A DNA stretch of 64,000 nt from NCBI GenBank assembly GCA_964016885.1, contig OZ024749.1:32798017-32862016 (forward strand), in the 5' to 3' direction. This DNA is from Eledone cirrhosa. Lineage: Eukaryota > Mollusca > Cephalopoda > Octopoda > Eledonidae. The notes under the pieces are model-generated. The model ran no database searches, was not told the DNA's origin, and saw only the letters and a program-made list of their open reading frames with translations. Positions within the stretch are counted from its first letter, which is position 1; every line of letters starts with the position of its first letter. The position numbers and the translations under genes were made by a program. Below are positions 13,870 to 28,440 of this stretch, piece after piece.

Positions 13870-16800
13870 TAGTGTTTTGGAAATATTGTATTTATTACAT
13901 TATTATAAAAATTTATCGCCGACAGTTTACGTTTAAAGATAAAGTTTACCTAAATCTAATTGATTATATGTTTGTATATCATTCACATTTTCAGGCATCC
14001 TTTTTAGAATGGGTACATTTCATCCATTAGTGCAATATGTGGTCCGGTAAAACATGAGGGAGTGATAGGGGCGCTTTATTGGCGTACGGCGTTGTTCAAC
14101 CTGGTGTAGACCGTCAACTTACCGTGTCTGGATAGAGCAAATGTTTTTCAGAGTATGCTCGATATTGAGAAAAATTCATAGAAGGTGAAATTACTGCTGT
14201 AGTTGACTCGTATTTTTTTTTATCGACCTCAAATGCATTAAAAACCAAAGGTGACCAAGCGTAATTCGAACAAAAACGAGTAGCAAAAGCATTCAATCCG
14301 ATGGTCATAAGATTTTGTCATTTGGCCAGCTTGTTAAAACTTTACTACGAATCCCTATGTATAATATCTCTAATTGTATTTTTCATGAGGAAAAGCTTTA
14401 GATATTATGAGAAAGAGATTATATTTCTCAATATTTAGAACACTGAACTATTTAACGTAGGTTAGTGAGTTGACGATTGTAGAGAAGGTAGGAAATAAGT
14501 CTGATTTTAATTTGTTTATAACCTCATGTAAGGATGAGGTTTGAAAAATAAGTCAATAGACTCATTAATATGTTCCACCCCACGGAAATCTTTAGTAAAA
14601 GGCGAAAGATTTATCCGCTCGGGATGAGGAGAAACCAAAGTAGATTGGATCACTTCTAGAGGATATCTATATAAAATATATTGTATAACAACCACTGATT
14701 ATAATATATAAATAATAGTACATATTTAATTCTCTAATCAATATAAATTTAGGGTTTGGGATATATTGTATTTATTACATTATTATAAACAATTATCGCC
14801 GACACATTACGTTTAAAGATAAAGTTTACCTAAATCTAATTGATTATATGTTTGTATATCATTCACATTTTAGGCATCCTATTTAGAATGGATACATTTC
14901 ATCCATTAGTGCAATATGTGGTCCTGTAAAACATGATGGAGTGATAGGGGCGCTTTATTGACGTACGGTGTACACCGTCTATTTACCGTGTCTGGATAGA
15001 GCAAATTTCTTTCAGAGTATGCTCGATATTGAGAAAAATTCATAGAAGGTGAAATTACTCCTGTAAATGACTCGTATATTTTTTTATCGACCTCAAATGC
15101 ATTAAATACCAAAGGTGACCAAGCGGAATTCGAACAAAAACGAGTACCAAAAGCATTCAATCCGATGGTCATAATATTTTGTCTTTTGGCCAGCTTGTTA
15201 AAACTTTACTACGAATCCCTATGTATAATATCTGTAATTGTAATTTTCATGAGGAAAAGCTTTAGATATTATGAGAAAGGGATTATATTTTACAATATTT
15301 AGAACACTGAACTATTTGACGTAGGTTAGTGAGTAGACGATTGTAGATAAGGTATGAAATAAGTCTGATTTTAATTTGTTTATAACCTCAGATAAAGATG
15401 AGGTTTGAAAAATAAGTCAATAGACTCATTAATATGTTCCACCCCACGGAAATCTTTAGTAAAAGGCGAAAGATTTATCCGCTCGGGATGAGGAGAAACC
15501 AGAGTAGATTGGATCACTTCTAGAGGATATCTATATAAAATATATTGTATAACAACCACTGATTATAATATATAAATAATAGTACATATTTAATTCTCTA
15601 ATCAATATAAATTTAGGGTTTGGGAAATATTGTATTTATTGCATTATTATAAACAATTATCGCCGACAGTTTACGTTTAAAGATAAAGTTTACCTATATC
15701 TAATTGATTATATGTTTGTATATCATTCACATTTTCAGGCATCCTGTTTAGAATGGGTACATTTCATCCATTAGTGCAATATGTGGTCCCGTAAAACATG
15801 AGGGAGTGATAGGGGCGCTTTATTGACGTACGGCGTTGTTCAACCTGGTGTAGACCGTCAACTTACCGTGTCTGGATAGAGCAAATTTCTTTCAGAGAAT
15901 GCTCGATAGTGAGAAAAGTTCTTAGAAGGTGAAATTACTCCTGTAGTTGACTCGTATTTTTTTTATCGACCTCAAATGCATTAAATACCAAAGGTGACCA
16001 AGCGGAATTCGAACAAAAACGAGTACCAAAAGCATTCAATCCGATGGTCATAAGATTTTGCCAATTGGCCAACTGGATAAAAGTTTACTACGAACCCCTA
16101 TGTATAATATCTGTAATTGTATTTTTCATGAGGAAATGCTTTAGATATTATGAGAAGGATTATATTTTTCAATATTTAGAACACTGAACTATTTAAAGTA
16201 GGTTAGTGAGTAGACGACTGTAGATAAGGTAGGAAATAAGTCTGATTTTAATTTGTTTATAACCTCATGTAAGGATGAGGTTTGAAAAATAAGTCAATAG
16301 ACTCATTAATATGTTCCACCCCACGGAAATCTTTAGTAAAAGGCGAAAGATTTATCCGCTCGGGATGAGGAGAAACCAGAGTAGATTGGATCACTTCTAG
16401 AGGATATCTATATAAAATATATTGTATAACAACCACTGATTATAATATATAAATAATAGTACATATTTAATTCTCTAATCAATATAAATTTAGTGTTTTG
16501 GAAATATTTCATTTATTACATTATTATTAACAATTATCGCCGACAGTTTTCGTTTAAAGATAAAGTTTAACTAAATCTAATTGATTATATGTTTGTATAT
16601 CATTCACATTTTCAGGCATCCTATTTAGAATGGGTACATTTCATCCATCAGTGCAATATGTGGTCCGAGGGAGTGATAGCGGCGCTGTATTGACATACCG
16701 TGTCTGGATACAGCAGATTTCTTTCACAGAATGCTCGATAGTGAGAAAAATTCATAGAAGGTGAAATTACTCCTGTAGTTGACTAGTATTTTTTTTATCG

Positions 16801-17190
16801 ACCTCAAATGCATTAAATACCAAAAGTGACCAACACGAGTACCAAAAGCATTCAATCCGATGGTCATAAGATTTTGTCATTAGGTCAGCTAGTTAAAACT
16901 TTACTACGAAACCCCACGTGTAATATCTGTAATTGTATTTTTCATGAGGAAAAGCTTTAGATATTATGAGAAAGGGATTATATTTTTCAATATTTAGAAC
17001 ACTGAACTATTTGACGTAGGTTAGTGATTAGACGATTGTAGAGAAGGTAGGAAATAAATCTGATTTTAATTTGTTTATAACCTAATGTAAGGATGAGGTT
17101 TGAAAAATAAGTCTATAAACGGATTAATATGTACCTCCCCACGGAAATCTTTGATCACTGATTATAATATATAAATAATAGTACATATTT
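13870..17190 (+). repeat. Internal copy of the array-edge block
   Basis: Monomers at rulers 14121, 14985, 15865 and 16697 match 23578, 24443, 25323 and 26155 in order and type with offsets of 9457, 9458, 9458 and 9458 bp. Both blocks end in the same divergent, deleted monomer, which carries ggtcagctagttaaaac and lacks about 100 bp before tttgatcactg. Here the block runs directly into a normal monomer at about 17190. Confidence 0.85.
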
Positions 17191-19859
17191 AATTCTATAA
17201 TCAATATAAATTTAGTGTTTTGGAAATATTGTATTTATTACATTATTATAAACATTTATCGCCGACAGTTTACGTTTAAAGATAAAGTTTACCTAAATCT
17301 AATTGATTATATGTTTGTATATCATTCACATTTTCAGGCATCCTTTTTAGAATGGGTACATTTCATCCATTAGTGCAATATGTGGTCCGGTAAAACATGA
17401 GGGAGTGATAGGGGCGCTTTATTGGCGTACGGCGTTGTTCAACCTGGTGTAGACCGTCAACTTACCCTGTCTGGATAGAGCAAATTTCTTTCAGAGAATG
17501 CTCGATAGTGAGAAAAATTCAGAGAAGGTGAAATTACTCCTGTAAATGACTCGTATTTTTTTTTATCGACCTCAAATGCATTAAAAACCAAAGGTGACCA
17601 AGCGTAATTCGAACAAAAACGAGTACCAAAAGCATTCAATCCGATGGTTATAAGATTTTGCCAATTGGCCAACTGGATAAAAGTTTACTACGAACCCCTA
17701 TGTATAATATCTGTAATTGTATTTTTCATGAGGAAAAGCTTTAGATATTATGAGAAAGGGATTATATTTTTCAATATTTAGAACACTGAACTATTTAACG
17801 TAGGTTAGTGAGTAGACGATTGTAGATAAGGTAGGAAATAAGTCTGATTTTAATTTGTTTATAACCTCATGTAAGGATGAGGTTTGAAAAATAAGTCAAT
17901 AGACTCATTAATATGTTCCACCCCACGGAAATCTTTAGTAAAAGGCGAAAGATTTATCCGCTCGGGATGAGGAGAAACCAGAGTAGATTGGATCACTTCT
18001 AGAGGATATCTATATAAAATATATTGTATAACAACCACTGATTATAATATATAAATAATAGTACATATTTAATTCTCTAATCAATATAAATTTAGGGTTT
18101 GGGATATATTGTATTTATTACATTATTATAAACAATTATCGCCGACACTTTACGTTTAAAGATAAAGTTTACCTAAATCTAATTGATTATATGGTTGTAT
18201 ATCATTCACATTTTCAGGCATCGTATTTAGAATGGGTACATTTCATCCATTAGTGCAATATGTGGTCCTGTAAAACATGATGGAGTGATAGGGGCGCTTT
18301 ATTGACGTACGGTGTACACCGTCAACTTACCGTGTCTGGATAGAGCAAATGTTTTTCAGAGTATGCTCGATATTGAGAAAAATTCATAGAAGGTGAAATT
18401 ACTGCTGTAGTTGACTCGTATTTTTTTTTATCGACCTCAAATGCATTAAAAACCAAAGGTGACCAAGCGTAATTCGAACAAAAACGAGTAGCAAAAGCAT
18501 TCAATCCGATGGTCATAAGATTTTGTCATTTGGCCAGCTTGTTAAAACTTTACTACGAATCCCTATGTATAATATCTGTAATTGTATTTTTCATGAGGAA
18601 AAGCTTTAGATATTATGAGAAAGAGATTATATTTCTCAATATTTAGAACACTGAACTATTTAACGTAGGTTAGTGAGTTGACGATTGTAGAGAAGGTAGG
18701 AAATAAGTCTGATTTTAATTTGTTTATAACCTCATGTAAGGATGAGGTTTGAAAAATAAGTCAATAGACTCATTAATATGTTCCACCCCACGGAAATCTT
18801 TAGTAAAAGGCGAAAGATTTATCCGCTCGGGATGAGGAGAAACCAGAGTAGATTGGATCACTTCTAGAGGATATCTATATAAAATATATTGTATAACAAC
18901 CACTGATTATAATATATAAATAATAGTACATATTTAATTCTCTAATCAATATAAATTTAGGGTTTGGGAAATATTGTATTTATTACATTATTATAAACAA
19001 TTATCGCCGACACTTTACGTTTAAAGATAAAGTTTACCTAAATCTAATTGATTATATGTTTGTATATCATTCACATTTTCAGACATCCTATTTAGAATGG
19101 GTACATTTCATCCATTAGTGCAATATGTGGTCCTGTAAAACATGATGGAGTGATAGGGGCGCTTTATTGACGTACGGCGTTGTTCAACCTGGTGTACACC
19201 GTCAACTTACCGTGTCTGGATAGAGCAAATGTTTTTCAGAGTATGCTCGATATTGAGAAAAATTCATAGAAGGTGAAATTACTGCTGTAGTTGACTCGTA
19301 TTTTTTTTTATCGACCTCAAATGCATTAAATACCAAAGGTGACCAAGCGGAATTCGAACAAAAACGAGTACCAAAAGCATTCAATCCGATGGTTATAAGA
19401 TTTTGCCAATTGGCCAACTGGATAAAAGTTTACTACGAACCCCTATGTATAATATCTGTAATTGTATTTTTCATGAGGAAAAGCTTTAGATATTATGAGA
19501 AAGGGATTATATTTTTCAATATTTAGAACACTGAACTATTTAACGTAGGTTAGTGAGTAGACGATTGTAGATAAGGTAGGAAATAAGTCTGATTTTAATT
19601 TGTTTATAACCTCATGTAAGGATGAGGTTTGAAAAATAAGTCAATAAACTCATTAATATGTTCCACCCCACGGAAATCTTTAGTAAAAGGCGAAAGATTT
19701 ATCCGCTCGGGATGAGGAGAAACCAGAGTAGATTGGATCACTTCTAGAGGATATCTATAATAAATATATTGTATAACAACCACTGATTATAATATATAAA
19801 TAATAGTACATATTTAATTCTCTAATCAATATAAATTTAGTGTTTTGGAAATATTGTAT

Positions 19860-22800
19860 TTATTACATTATTATAAACATTTATCGCCGACAGTTTACGT
19901 TTAAAGATAAAGTTTACCTAAATCTAATTGATTATATGTTTGTATATCATTCACATTTTCAGGCATCCTTTTTAGAATGGGTACATTTCATCCATTAGTG
20001 CAATATGTGGTCCGGTAAAACATGAGGGAGTGATAGGGGCGCTTTATTGGCGTACGGCGTTGTTCAGCCTGGTGTAGACCGTCAACTTACCGTGTCTGGA
20101 TAGAGCAAATTTCTTTCAGAGAATGCTCGATAGTGAGAAAAATTCAGAGAAGGTGAAATTACTCCTGTAAATGACTCGTATTTTTTTTTATCGACCTCAA
20201 ATGCATTAAAAACCAAAGGTGACCAAGCGTAATTCGAACAAAAACGAGTAGCAAAAGCATTCAATCCGATGGTCATAAGATTTTGTCATTTGGCCAGCTT
20301 GTTAAAACTTTACTACGAATCCCTATGTATAATATCTGTAATTGTATTTTTCATGAGGAAAAGCTTTAGATATTATGAGAAAGAGATTATATTTCTCAAT
20401 ATTTAGAACACTGAACTATTTAACGTAGGTTAGTGAGTTGACGATTGTAGAGAAGGTAGGAAATAAGTCTGATTTTAATTTGTTTATAACCTCATGTAAG
20501 GATGAGGTTTGAAAAATAAGTCAATAGACTCATTAATATGTTCCACCCCACGGAAATCTTTAGTAAAAGGCGAAAGATTTATCCGCTCGGGATGAGGAGA
20601 AACCAGAGTAGATTGGATCACTTCTAGAGGATATCTATATAAAATATATTGTATAACAACCACTGATTATAATATATAAATAATAGTACATATTTAATTC
20701 TCTAATCAATATAAATTTAGGGTTTGGGATATATTGTATTTATTACATTATTATAAACAATTATCGCCGACACTTTACGTTTAAAGATAAAGTTTACCTA
20801 AATCTAATTGATTATATGTTTGTATATCATTCACATTTTCAGGCATCGTATTTAGAATGGGTACATTTCATCCATTAGTGCAATATGTGGTCCTGTAAAA
20901 CATGATGGAGTGATAGGGGCGCTTTATTGACGTACGGTGTACACCGTCAACTTACCGTGTCTGGATAGAGCAAATGTTTTTCAGAGTATGCTCGATATTG
21001 AGAAAAATTCATAGAAGGTGAAATTACTGCTGTAGTTGACTCGTATTTTTTTTTATCGACCTCAAATGCATTAAATACCAAAGGTGACCAAGCGGAATTC
21101 GAACAAAAACGAGTACCAAAAGCATTCAATCCGATGGTCATAAGATTTTGCCAATTGGCCAACTGGATAAAAGTTTACTACGAACCCCTATGTATAATAT
21201 CTGTAATTGTATTTTTCATGAGGAAAAGCTTTAGATATTATGAGAAAGGGATTATATTTTTCAATATTTAGAACACTGAACTATTTAACGTAGGTTAGTG
21301 AGTAGACGATTGTAGATAAGGTAGGAAATAAGTCTGATTTTAATTTGTTTATAACCTCATGTAAGGATGAGGTTTGAAAAATAAGTCAATAAACTCATTA
21401 ATATGTTCCACCCCACGGAAATCTTTAGTAAAAGGCGAAAGATTTATCCGCTCGGGATGAGGAGAAACCAGAGTAGATTGGATCACTTCTAGAGGATATC
21501 TATAATAAATATATTGTATAACAACCACTGATTATAATATATAAATAATAGTACATATTTAATTCTCTAATCAATATAAATTTAGTGTTTTGGAAATATT
21601 GTATTTATTACATTATTATAAACATTTATCGCCGACAGTTTACGTTTAAAGATAAAGTTTACCTAAATCTAATTGATTATATGTTTGTATATCATTCACA
21701 TTTTCAGGCATCCTTTTTAGAATGGGTACATTTCATCCATTAGTGCAATATGTGGTCCGGTAAAACATGAGGGAGTGATAGGGGCGCTTTATTGGCGTAC
21801 GGCGTTGTTCAGCCTGGTGTAGACCGTCAACTTACCGTGTCTGGATAGAGCAAATTTCTTTCAGAGAATGCTCGATAGTGAGAAAAATTCAGAGAAGGTG
21901 AAATTACTCCTGTAAATGACTCGTATTTTTTTTTATCGACCTCAAATGCATTAAAAACCAAAGGTGACCAAGCGTAATTCGAACAAAAACGAGTAGCAAA
22001 AGCATTCAATCCGATGGTCATAAGATTTTGTCATTTGGCCAGCTTGTTAAAACTTTACTACGAATCCCTATGTATAATATCTGTAATTGTATTTTTCATG
22101 AGGAAAAGCTTTAGATATTATGAGAAAGAGATTATATTTCTCAATATTTAGAACACTGAACTATTTAACGTAGGTTAGTGAGTTGACGATTGTAGAGAAG
22201 GTAGGAAATAAGTCTGATTTTAATTTGTTTATAACCTCATGTAAGGATGAGGTTTGAAAAATAAGTCAATAGACTCATTAATATGTTCCACCCCACGGAA
22301 ATCTTTAGTAAAAGGCGAAAGATTTATCCGCTCGGGATGAGGAGAAACCAGAGTAGATTGGATCACTTCTAGAGGATATCTATATAAAATATATTGTATA
22401 ACAACCACTGATTATAATATATAAATAATAGTACATATTTAATTCTCTAATCAATATAAATTTAGGGTTTGGGATATATTGTATTTATTACATTATTATA
22501 AACAATTATCGCCGACACTTTACGTTTAAAGATAAAGTTTACCTAAATCTAATTGATTATATGTTTGTATATCATTCACATTTTCAGGCATCGTATTTAG
22601 AATGGGTACATTTCATCCATTAGTGCAATATGTGGTCCTGTAAAACATGATGGAGTGATAGGGGCGCTTTATTGACGTACGGTGTACACCGTCAACTTAC
22701 CGTGTCTGGATAGAGCAAATGTTTTTCAGAGTATGCTCGATATTGAGAAAAATTCATAGAAGGTGAAATTACTGCTGTAGTTGACTCGTATTTTTTTTTA

Positions 22801-25090
22801 TCGACCTCAAATGCATTAAATACCAAAGGTGACCAAGCGGAATTCGAACAAAAACGAGTACCAAAAGCATTCAATCCGATGGTCATAAGATTTTGTCTTT
22901 TGGCCAGCTTGTTAAAACTTTACTACGAATCCCTATGTATAATATCTGTAATTGTATTTTTATGAGGAAAAGCTTTAGATATTATGAGAAAGGGATTATA
23001 TTTTACAATATTTAGAACACTGAACTATTTGACGTAGGTTAGTGAGTAGACGATTGTAGATAAGGTATAAAATAAGTCTGATTTTAATTTGTTTATAACC
23101 TCAGATAAAGATGAGGTTTGAAAAATAAGTCAATAGACTCATTAATATGTTCCACCCCACGGAAATCTTTAGTAAAAGGCGAAAGATTTATCCGCTCGGG
23201 ATGAGGAGAAACCAGAGTAGATTGGATCACTTCTAGAGGATATCTATATAAAATATATTGTATAACAACCACTGATTATAATATATAAATAATAGTACAT
23301 ATTTAATTCTCTAATCAATATAAATTTAGTGTTTTGGAAATATTGTATTTATTACATTATTATAAACATTTATCGCCGACAGTTTACGTTTAAAGATAAA
23401 GTTTACCTAAATCTAATTGATTATATGTTTGTATATCATTCACATTTTCAGGCATCCTTTTTAGAATGGGTACATTTCATCCATTAGTGCAATATGTGGT
23501 CCGGTAAAACATGAGGGAGTGATAGGGGCGCTTTATTGGCGTACGGCGTTGTTCAACCTGGTGTAGACCGTCAACTTACCGTGTCTGGATAGAGCAAATG
23601 TTTTTCAGAGTATGCTCGATATTGAGAAAAATTCATAGAAGGTGAAATTACTGCTGTAGTTGACTCGTATTTTTTTTTATCGACCTCAAATGCATTAAAA
23701 ACCAAAGGTGACCAAGCGTAATTCGAACAAAAACGAGTAGCAAAAGCATTCAATCCGATGGTCATAAGATTTTGTCATTTGGCCAGCTTGTTAAAACTTT
23801 ACTACGAATCCCTATGTATAATATCTGTAATTGTATTTTTCATGAGGAAAAGCTTTAGATATTATGAGAAAGAGATTATATTTCTCAATATTTAGAACAC
23901 TGAACTATTTAACGTAGGTTAGTGAGTTGACGATTGTAGAGAAGGTAGGAAATAAGTCTGATTTTAATTTGTTTATAACCTCATGTAAGGATGAGGTTTG
24001 AAAAATAAGTCAATAGACTCATTAATATGTTCCACCCCACGGAAATCTTTAGTAAAAGGCGAAAGATTTATCCGCTCGGGATGAGGAGAAACCAGAGTAG
24101 ATTGGATCACTTCTAGAGGATATCTATATAAAATATATTGTATAACAACCACTGATTATAATATATAAATAATAGTACATATTTAATTCTCTAATCAATA
24201 TAAATTTAGGGTTTGGGATATATTGTATTTATTACATTATTATAAACAATTATCGCCGACACTTTACGTTTAAAGATAAAGTTTACCTAAATCTAATTGA
24301 TTATATGTTTGTATATCATTCACATTTTCAGGCATCGTATTTAGAATGGGTACATTTCATCCATTAGTGCAATATGTGGTCCTGTAAAACATGATGGAGT
24401 GATAGGGGCGCTTTATTGACGTACGGTGTACACCGTCTATTTACCGTGTCTGGATAGAGCAAATTTCTTTCAGAGTATGCTCGATATTGAGAAAAATTCA
24501 TAGAAGGTGAAATTACTCCTGTAAATGACTCGTATTTTTTTTTATCGACCTCAAATGCATTAAATACCAAAGGTGACCAAGCGGAATTCGAACAAAAACG
24601 AGTACCAAAAGCATTCAATCCGATGGTCATAATATTTTGTCTTTTGGCCAGCTTGTTAAAACTTTACTACGAATCCCTATGTATAATATCTGTAATTGTA
24701 ATTTTCATGAGGAAAAGCTTTAGATATTATGAGAAAGGGATTATATTTTACAATATTTAGAACACTGAACTATTTGACGTAGGTTAGTGAGTAGACGATT
24801 GTAGATAAGGTATGAAATAAGTCTGATTTTAATTTGTTTATAACCTCAGATAAAGATGAGGTTTGAAAAATAAGTCAATAGACTCATTAATATGTTCCAA
24901 CCCACGGAAATCTTTAGTAAAAGGCGAAAGATTTATCCGCTCGGGATGAGGAGAAACCAGAGTAGATTGGATCACTTCTAGAGGATATCTATATAAAATA
25001 TATTGTATAACAACCACTGATTATAATATATAAATAATAGTACATATTTAATTCTCTAATCAATATAAATTTAGGGTTTGGGAAATATTG
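19860..25090. repeat. Dimeric higher-order repeat of about 1,745 bp
   Basis: From ruler 20089 rightwards short and long monomers strictly alternate (20089 long, 20954 short, 21834 long, 22699 short, 23578 long, 24443 short, 25323 long). Long-to-long spacing is 1744-1745 bp. This differs from the four-monomer period seen on the left, so the two halves of the array have homogenised separately. Confidence 0.75.
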
Positions 25091-26645
25091 TATTTATTAC
25101 ATTATTATAAACAATTATCGCCGACAGTTTACGTTTAAAGATAAAGTTTACCTATATCTAATTGATTATATGTTTGTATATCATTCACATTTTCAGGCAT
25201 CCTGTTTAGAATGGGTACATTTCATCCATTAGTGCAATATGTGGTCCCGTAAAACATGAGGGAGTGATAGGGGCGCTTTATTGGCGTACGGCGTTGTTCA
25301 ACCTGGTGTAGACCGTCAACTTACCGTGTCTGGATAGAGCAAATTTCTTTCAGAGAATGCTCGATAGTGAGAAAAATTCTTAGAAGGTGAAATTACTCCT
25401 GTAGTTGACTCGTATTTTTTTTATCGACCTCAAATGCATTAAATACCAAAGGTGACCAAGCGGAATTCGAACAAAAACGAGTACCAAAAGCATTCAATCC
25501 GATGGTCATAAGATTTTGCCAATTGGCCAACTGGATAAAAGTTTACTACGAACCCCTATGTATAATATCTGTAATTGTATTTTTCATGAGGAAATGCTTT
25601 AGATATTATGAGAAGGATTATATTTTTCAATATTTAGAACACTGAACTATTTAAAGTAGGTTAGTGAGTAGACGACTGTAGATAAGGTAGGAAATAAGTC
25701 TGATTTTAATTTGTTTATAACCTCATGTAAGGATGAGGTTTGAAAAATAAGTCAATAGACTCATTAATATGTTCCACCCCACGGAAATCTTTAGTAAAAG
25801 GCGAAAGATTTATCCGCTCGGGATGAGGAGAAACCAGAGTAGATTGGATCACTTCTAGAGGATATCTATATAAAATATATTGTATAACAACCACTGATTA
25901 TAATATATAAATAATAGTACATATTTAATTCTCTAATCAATATAAATTTAGTGTTTTGGAAATATTTTATTTATTACATTATTATTAACAATTATCGCCG
26001 ACAGTTTTCGTTTAAAGATAAAGTTTAACTAAATCTAATTGATTATATGTTTGTATATCATTCACATTTTCAGGCATCCTATTTAGAATGGGTACAATTC
26101 ATCCATCAGTGCAATATGTGGTCCGAGGGAGTGATAGCGGCGCTGTATTGACATACCGTGTCTGGATACAGCAGATTTCTTTCACAGAATGCTCGATAGT
26201 GAGAAAAATTCATAGAAGGTGAAATTACTCCTGTAGTTGACTAGTATTTTTTTTATCGACCTCAAATGCATTAAATACCAAAAGTGACCAACACGAGTAC
26301 CAAAAGCATTCAATCCGATGGTCATAAGATTTTGTCATTAGGTCAGCTAGTTAAAACTTTACTACGAAACCCCACGTGTAATATCTGTAATTGTATTTTT
26401 CATGAGGAAAAGCTTTAGATATTATGAGAAAGGGATTATATTTTTCAATATTTAGAACACTGAACTATTTGACGTAGGTTAGTGAGTAGACGATTGTAGA
26501 GAAGGTAGGAAATAAATCTGATTTTAATTTGTTTATAACCTAATGTAAGGATGAGGTTTGAAAAATAAGTCTATAAACGGATTAATATGTACCTCCCCAC
26601 GGAAATCTTTGATCACTGATTATAATATATAAATAATAGTACATA
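23325..26645 (+). repeat. Terminal copy of the array-edge block
   Basis: Partner of 13870-17190. Its last divergent monomer (ruler 26155) is followed by still more diverged sequence instead of a normal monomer, so this copy sits at the true right edge of the array. Confidence 0.85.
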
Positions 26646-27140
26646 TTTAATTCTATAATCAATATATATTCAGAGTTTTCGAAATATTGGAATTATTACA
26701 TTATTATAAACAATTATCTACAAACGTTTTTTTTTATGAATAAAATTTAATAGAATATATTGGATTATGTTTGTACATCACTCACATTTTCTGACATCAA
26801 TCGTTAATATCCGGTTTAGAATGGGTACATTTTACTCATGAGTATCATACATGCAAAGCATGCTAAACAACAGCCGAGGGAGTGATAAGGGCGTTATATT
26901 AACATAGGGTGTTTTAAGGGCAATTTTAAACCTGGTGGAGCTCGTCAAATTTCCATGTCTGAATTGAGCAGATTTCTTTCAGAGAAGGGTACTGAGTGAG
27001 AATATGGAAATGAGAAAGAGATATATAAAGATTTACTCATGTGCTTCCCTGGTTCATTTTTATCGACCACAAATTGATGAAAGGCAAAGGGAACCACTGT
27101 GAGATTAGAACCAAAAGGTTCTATCGTTATCATTTACCTA
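26646..27140 (+). repeat. Strongly diverged terminal monomer
   Basis: Follows the monomer order (tcattcac-like stretch, gaatgggtac at 26819, gagggagtgat at 26877, tatcgacc at 27060) with many substitutions and small insertions. On the minus strand the SINE-derived frame is still partly open (26945-27133) and keeps PFAFHQFVVDKN and FSERNLL. It is the boundary of the array on this side. Confidence 0.75.
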
Positions 27141-28270
27141 AAGTATACTGTATCACTAATACATAATATAAGATATATCCATATATAACTCCAAAGTATA
27201 TTTATATACATAATTTTCAGTTAACTTCTAAATTTTTTTATTGTTTTTACTTTGAGCTAGAAATAATTAATACATGTACACACGGTTATATATGGGTATA
27301 TATTTAGTTTTAATATGCCTCAATCTATTATTTTATTTTAATTTTATTTTCATTATCATTTACCTAAAATATACTGGCTCATTAATTAATTAATATATAT
27401 CTATATACATAACCGTTATTTAAATTTTTATAACAATAAATACTTCAAAGGCTTTATATACCTAATACGTTGACAATAACTAACTTCATTAAAGATTACA
27501 TTTAGGAAAATATTCAACAGAGTAAACTTTCCTTAATAATGGCCAGCTAAACCATTTAAATCTTATCATCAAAAAATTCAGAAGCTTAGAAATGTTAACA
27601 CACTTATAAAATTTACAAAACTAATAACCACCAATTTTTAAAAAAACGACTAAAATATTGATTCTTCACCCTAAGATAACATAAATTAAATATTTTCAAA
27701 CTTAACCGTTTAACTTTCGGAAAAAAATCTCCTTCTGCATACATTACCCCCCCCCCCCCCCCTCTCTCTCTCTCTCTCACTGACTGTTATAATTCATGAA
27801 ATGCTTTCCTAGATGTAGTATCATACATATTAAAATCTCGATAACTGGTACATTAAGCAACGTTTTTCTTACTCACACATTCTCTATTGAATTTATTACT
27901 TTTTCGCATTTTCTCATTATTAGGGTATAAATGTTAAATTTTCTCTTAGGTTAATCACTACCTTCATTAAATCTTAACCATTTGACATCTAAGGGTATGT
28001 CATATATCATTATATTGTGTCTGGTGAGGACGTACTGTTGTACATCCGAAATATGTATAATAAAATGTAATTGATCAAAAGAACATCTATTTTAGTAATA
28101 TTTATATTCTAATATTAATAACTCCGGAAAATTATTTTACCATAGAGTGCTTCCAATCTACTGTAAAACTCATTCTTTGATATACTCATTGAATTTTGTT
28201 TAACTCTTCAATAAGCAAAGACATTTAATTTGATGGTTATTCAACAAATTTATTTATAACATATTCGAAG
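27141..28270. other. AT-rich sequence without a recognisable gene
   Basis: No long frame, splice-bounded exon or known element was seen. The stretch holds two copies of tcatttacctaaa (27127 and 27357) and a homopolymer/dinucleotide tract at 27747-27778. Confidence 0.6.
27747..27778 (+). repeat. C16 run followed by (TC)8
   Basis: Sixteen C residues run directly into an uninterrupted TC dinucleotide repeat. A simple-sequence tract, error-prone in assembly. Confidence 0.9.
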
Positions 28271-28304
28271 TACTCTACAAGATTATTCTGGAGTATAATA
28301 TCAA

Positions 28305-28440
28305 TGATATTAATAAATGAAACTATCTTCATAAAACCATAGTTATTTTATTATATATATTTCAAGGGTACCAAAACTTTGGTACACTCTCATCAGATAA
28401 AATACAAAAGTTGTTTTATAAATAGTGACATATCCAAAAA
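28305..28440 (-). mobile_element. Penelope-like tail fragment, copy 1
   Basis: Shares taataaatg, ttataaaaccat, ttattatatatatttcaagg and catcagataaaatac in the same order with 61126-61262. On the minus strand it contains CTGATGAG, as in the hammerhead-like tails of Penelope-like elements, but the GAAAC half is absent. The family assignment is tentative. Confidence 0.4.

Larger units (their letters stand above)
1..26660. repeat. Satellite array, about 31 monomers of 865/880 bp
   Basis: A head-to-tail tandem array starting mid-monomer at the window edge. Using the motif accgtgtctgg as a ruler, monomers recur at 211, 1091, 1971, 2836, 3700, 4565, 5430, 6295, 7159, 8024, 8904, 9769, 10633, 11512, 12377, 13241, 14121, 14985, 15865, 16697, 17464, 18329, 19209, 20089, 20954, 21834, 22699, 23578, 24443, 25323 and 26155. 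Spacing is about 865 bp (short type) or about 880 bp (long type); the difference is one 15-bp indel in the stretch between gcgtacgg and ccgtcaac. Monomers are AT-rich and closely similar, with type-specific changes. Two monomers (16697, 26155) are divergent and deleted. No convincing gene is inside. Whether the array is centromeric, heterochromatic or elsewhere cannot be read from sequence. Confidence 0.97.

Noticed and set aside
1084..26600. Recurring 64-88 residue minus-strand frames as genes
   Set aside because: They sit in tandem satellite monomers on a decayed SINE, several have no ATG, some monomers break them, and changes appear as often at amino-acid-altering positions.
28380..28415. 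Hammerhead ribozyme at 28.39 kb (minus strand)
   Set aside because: CTGATGAG is present but the GAAA half of the core is missing.
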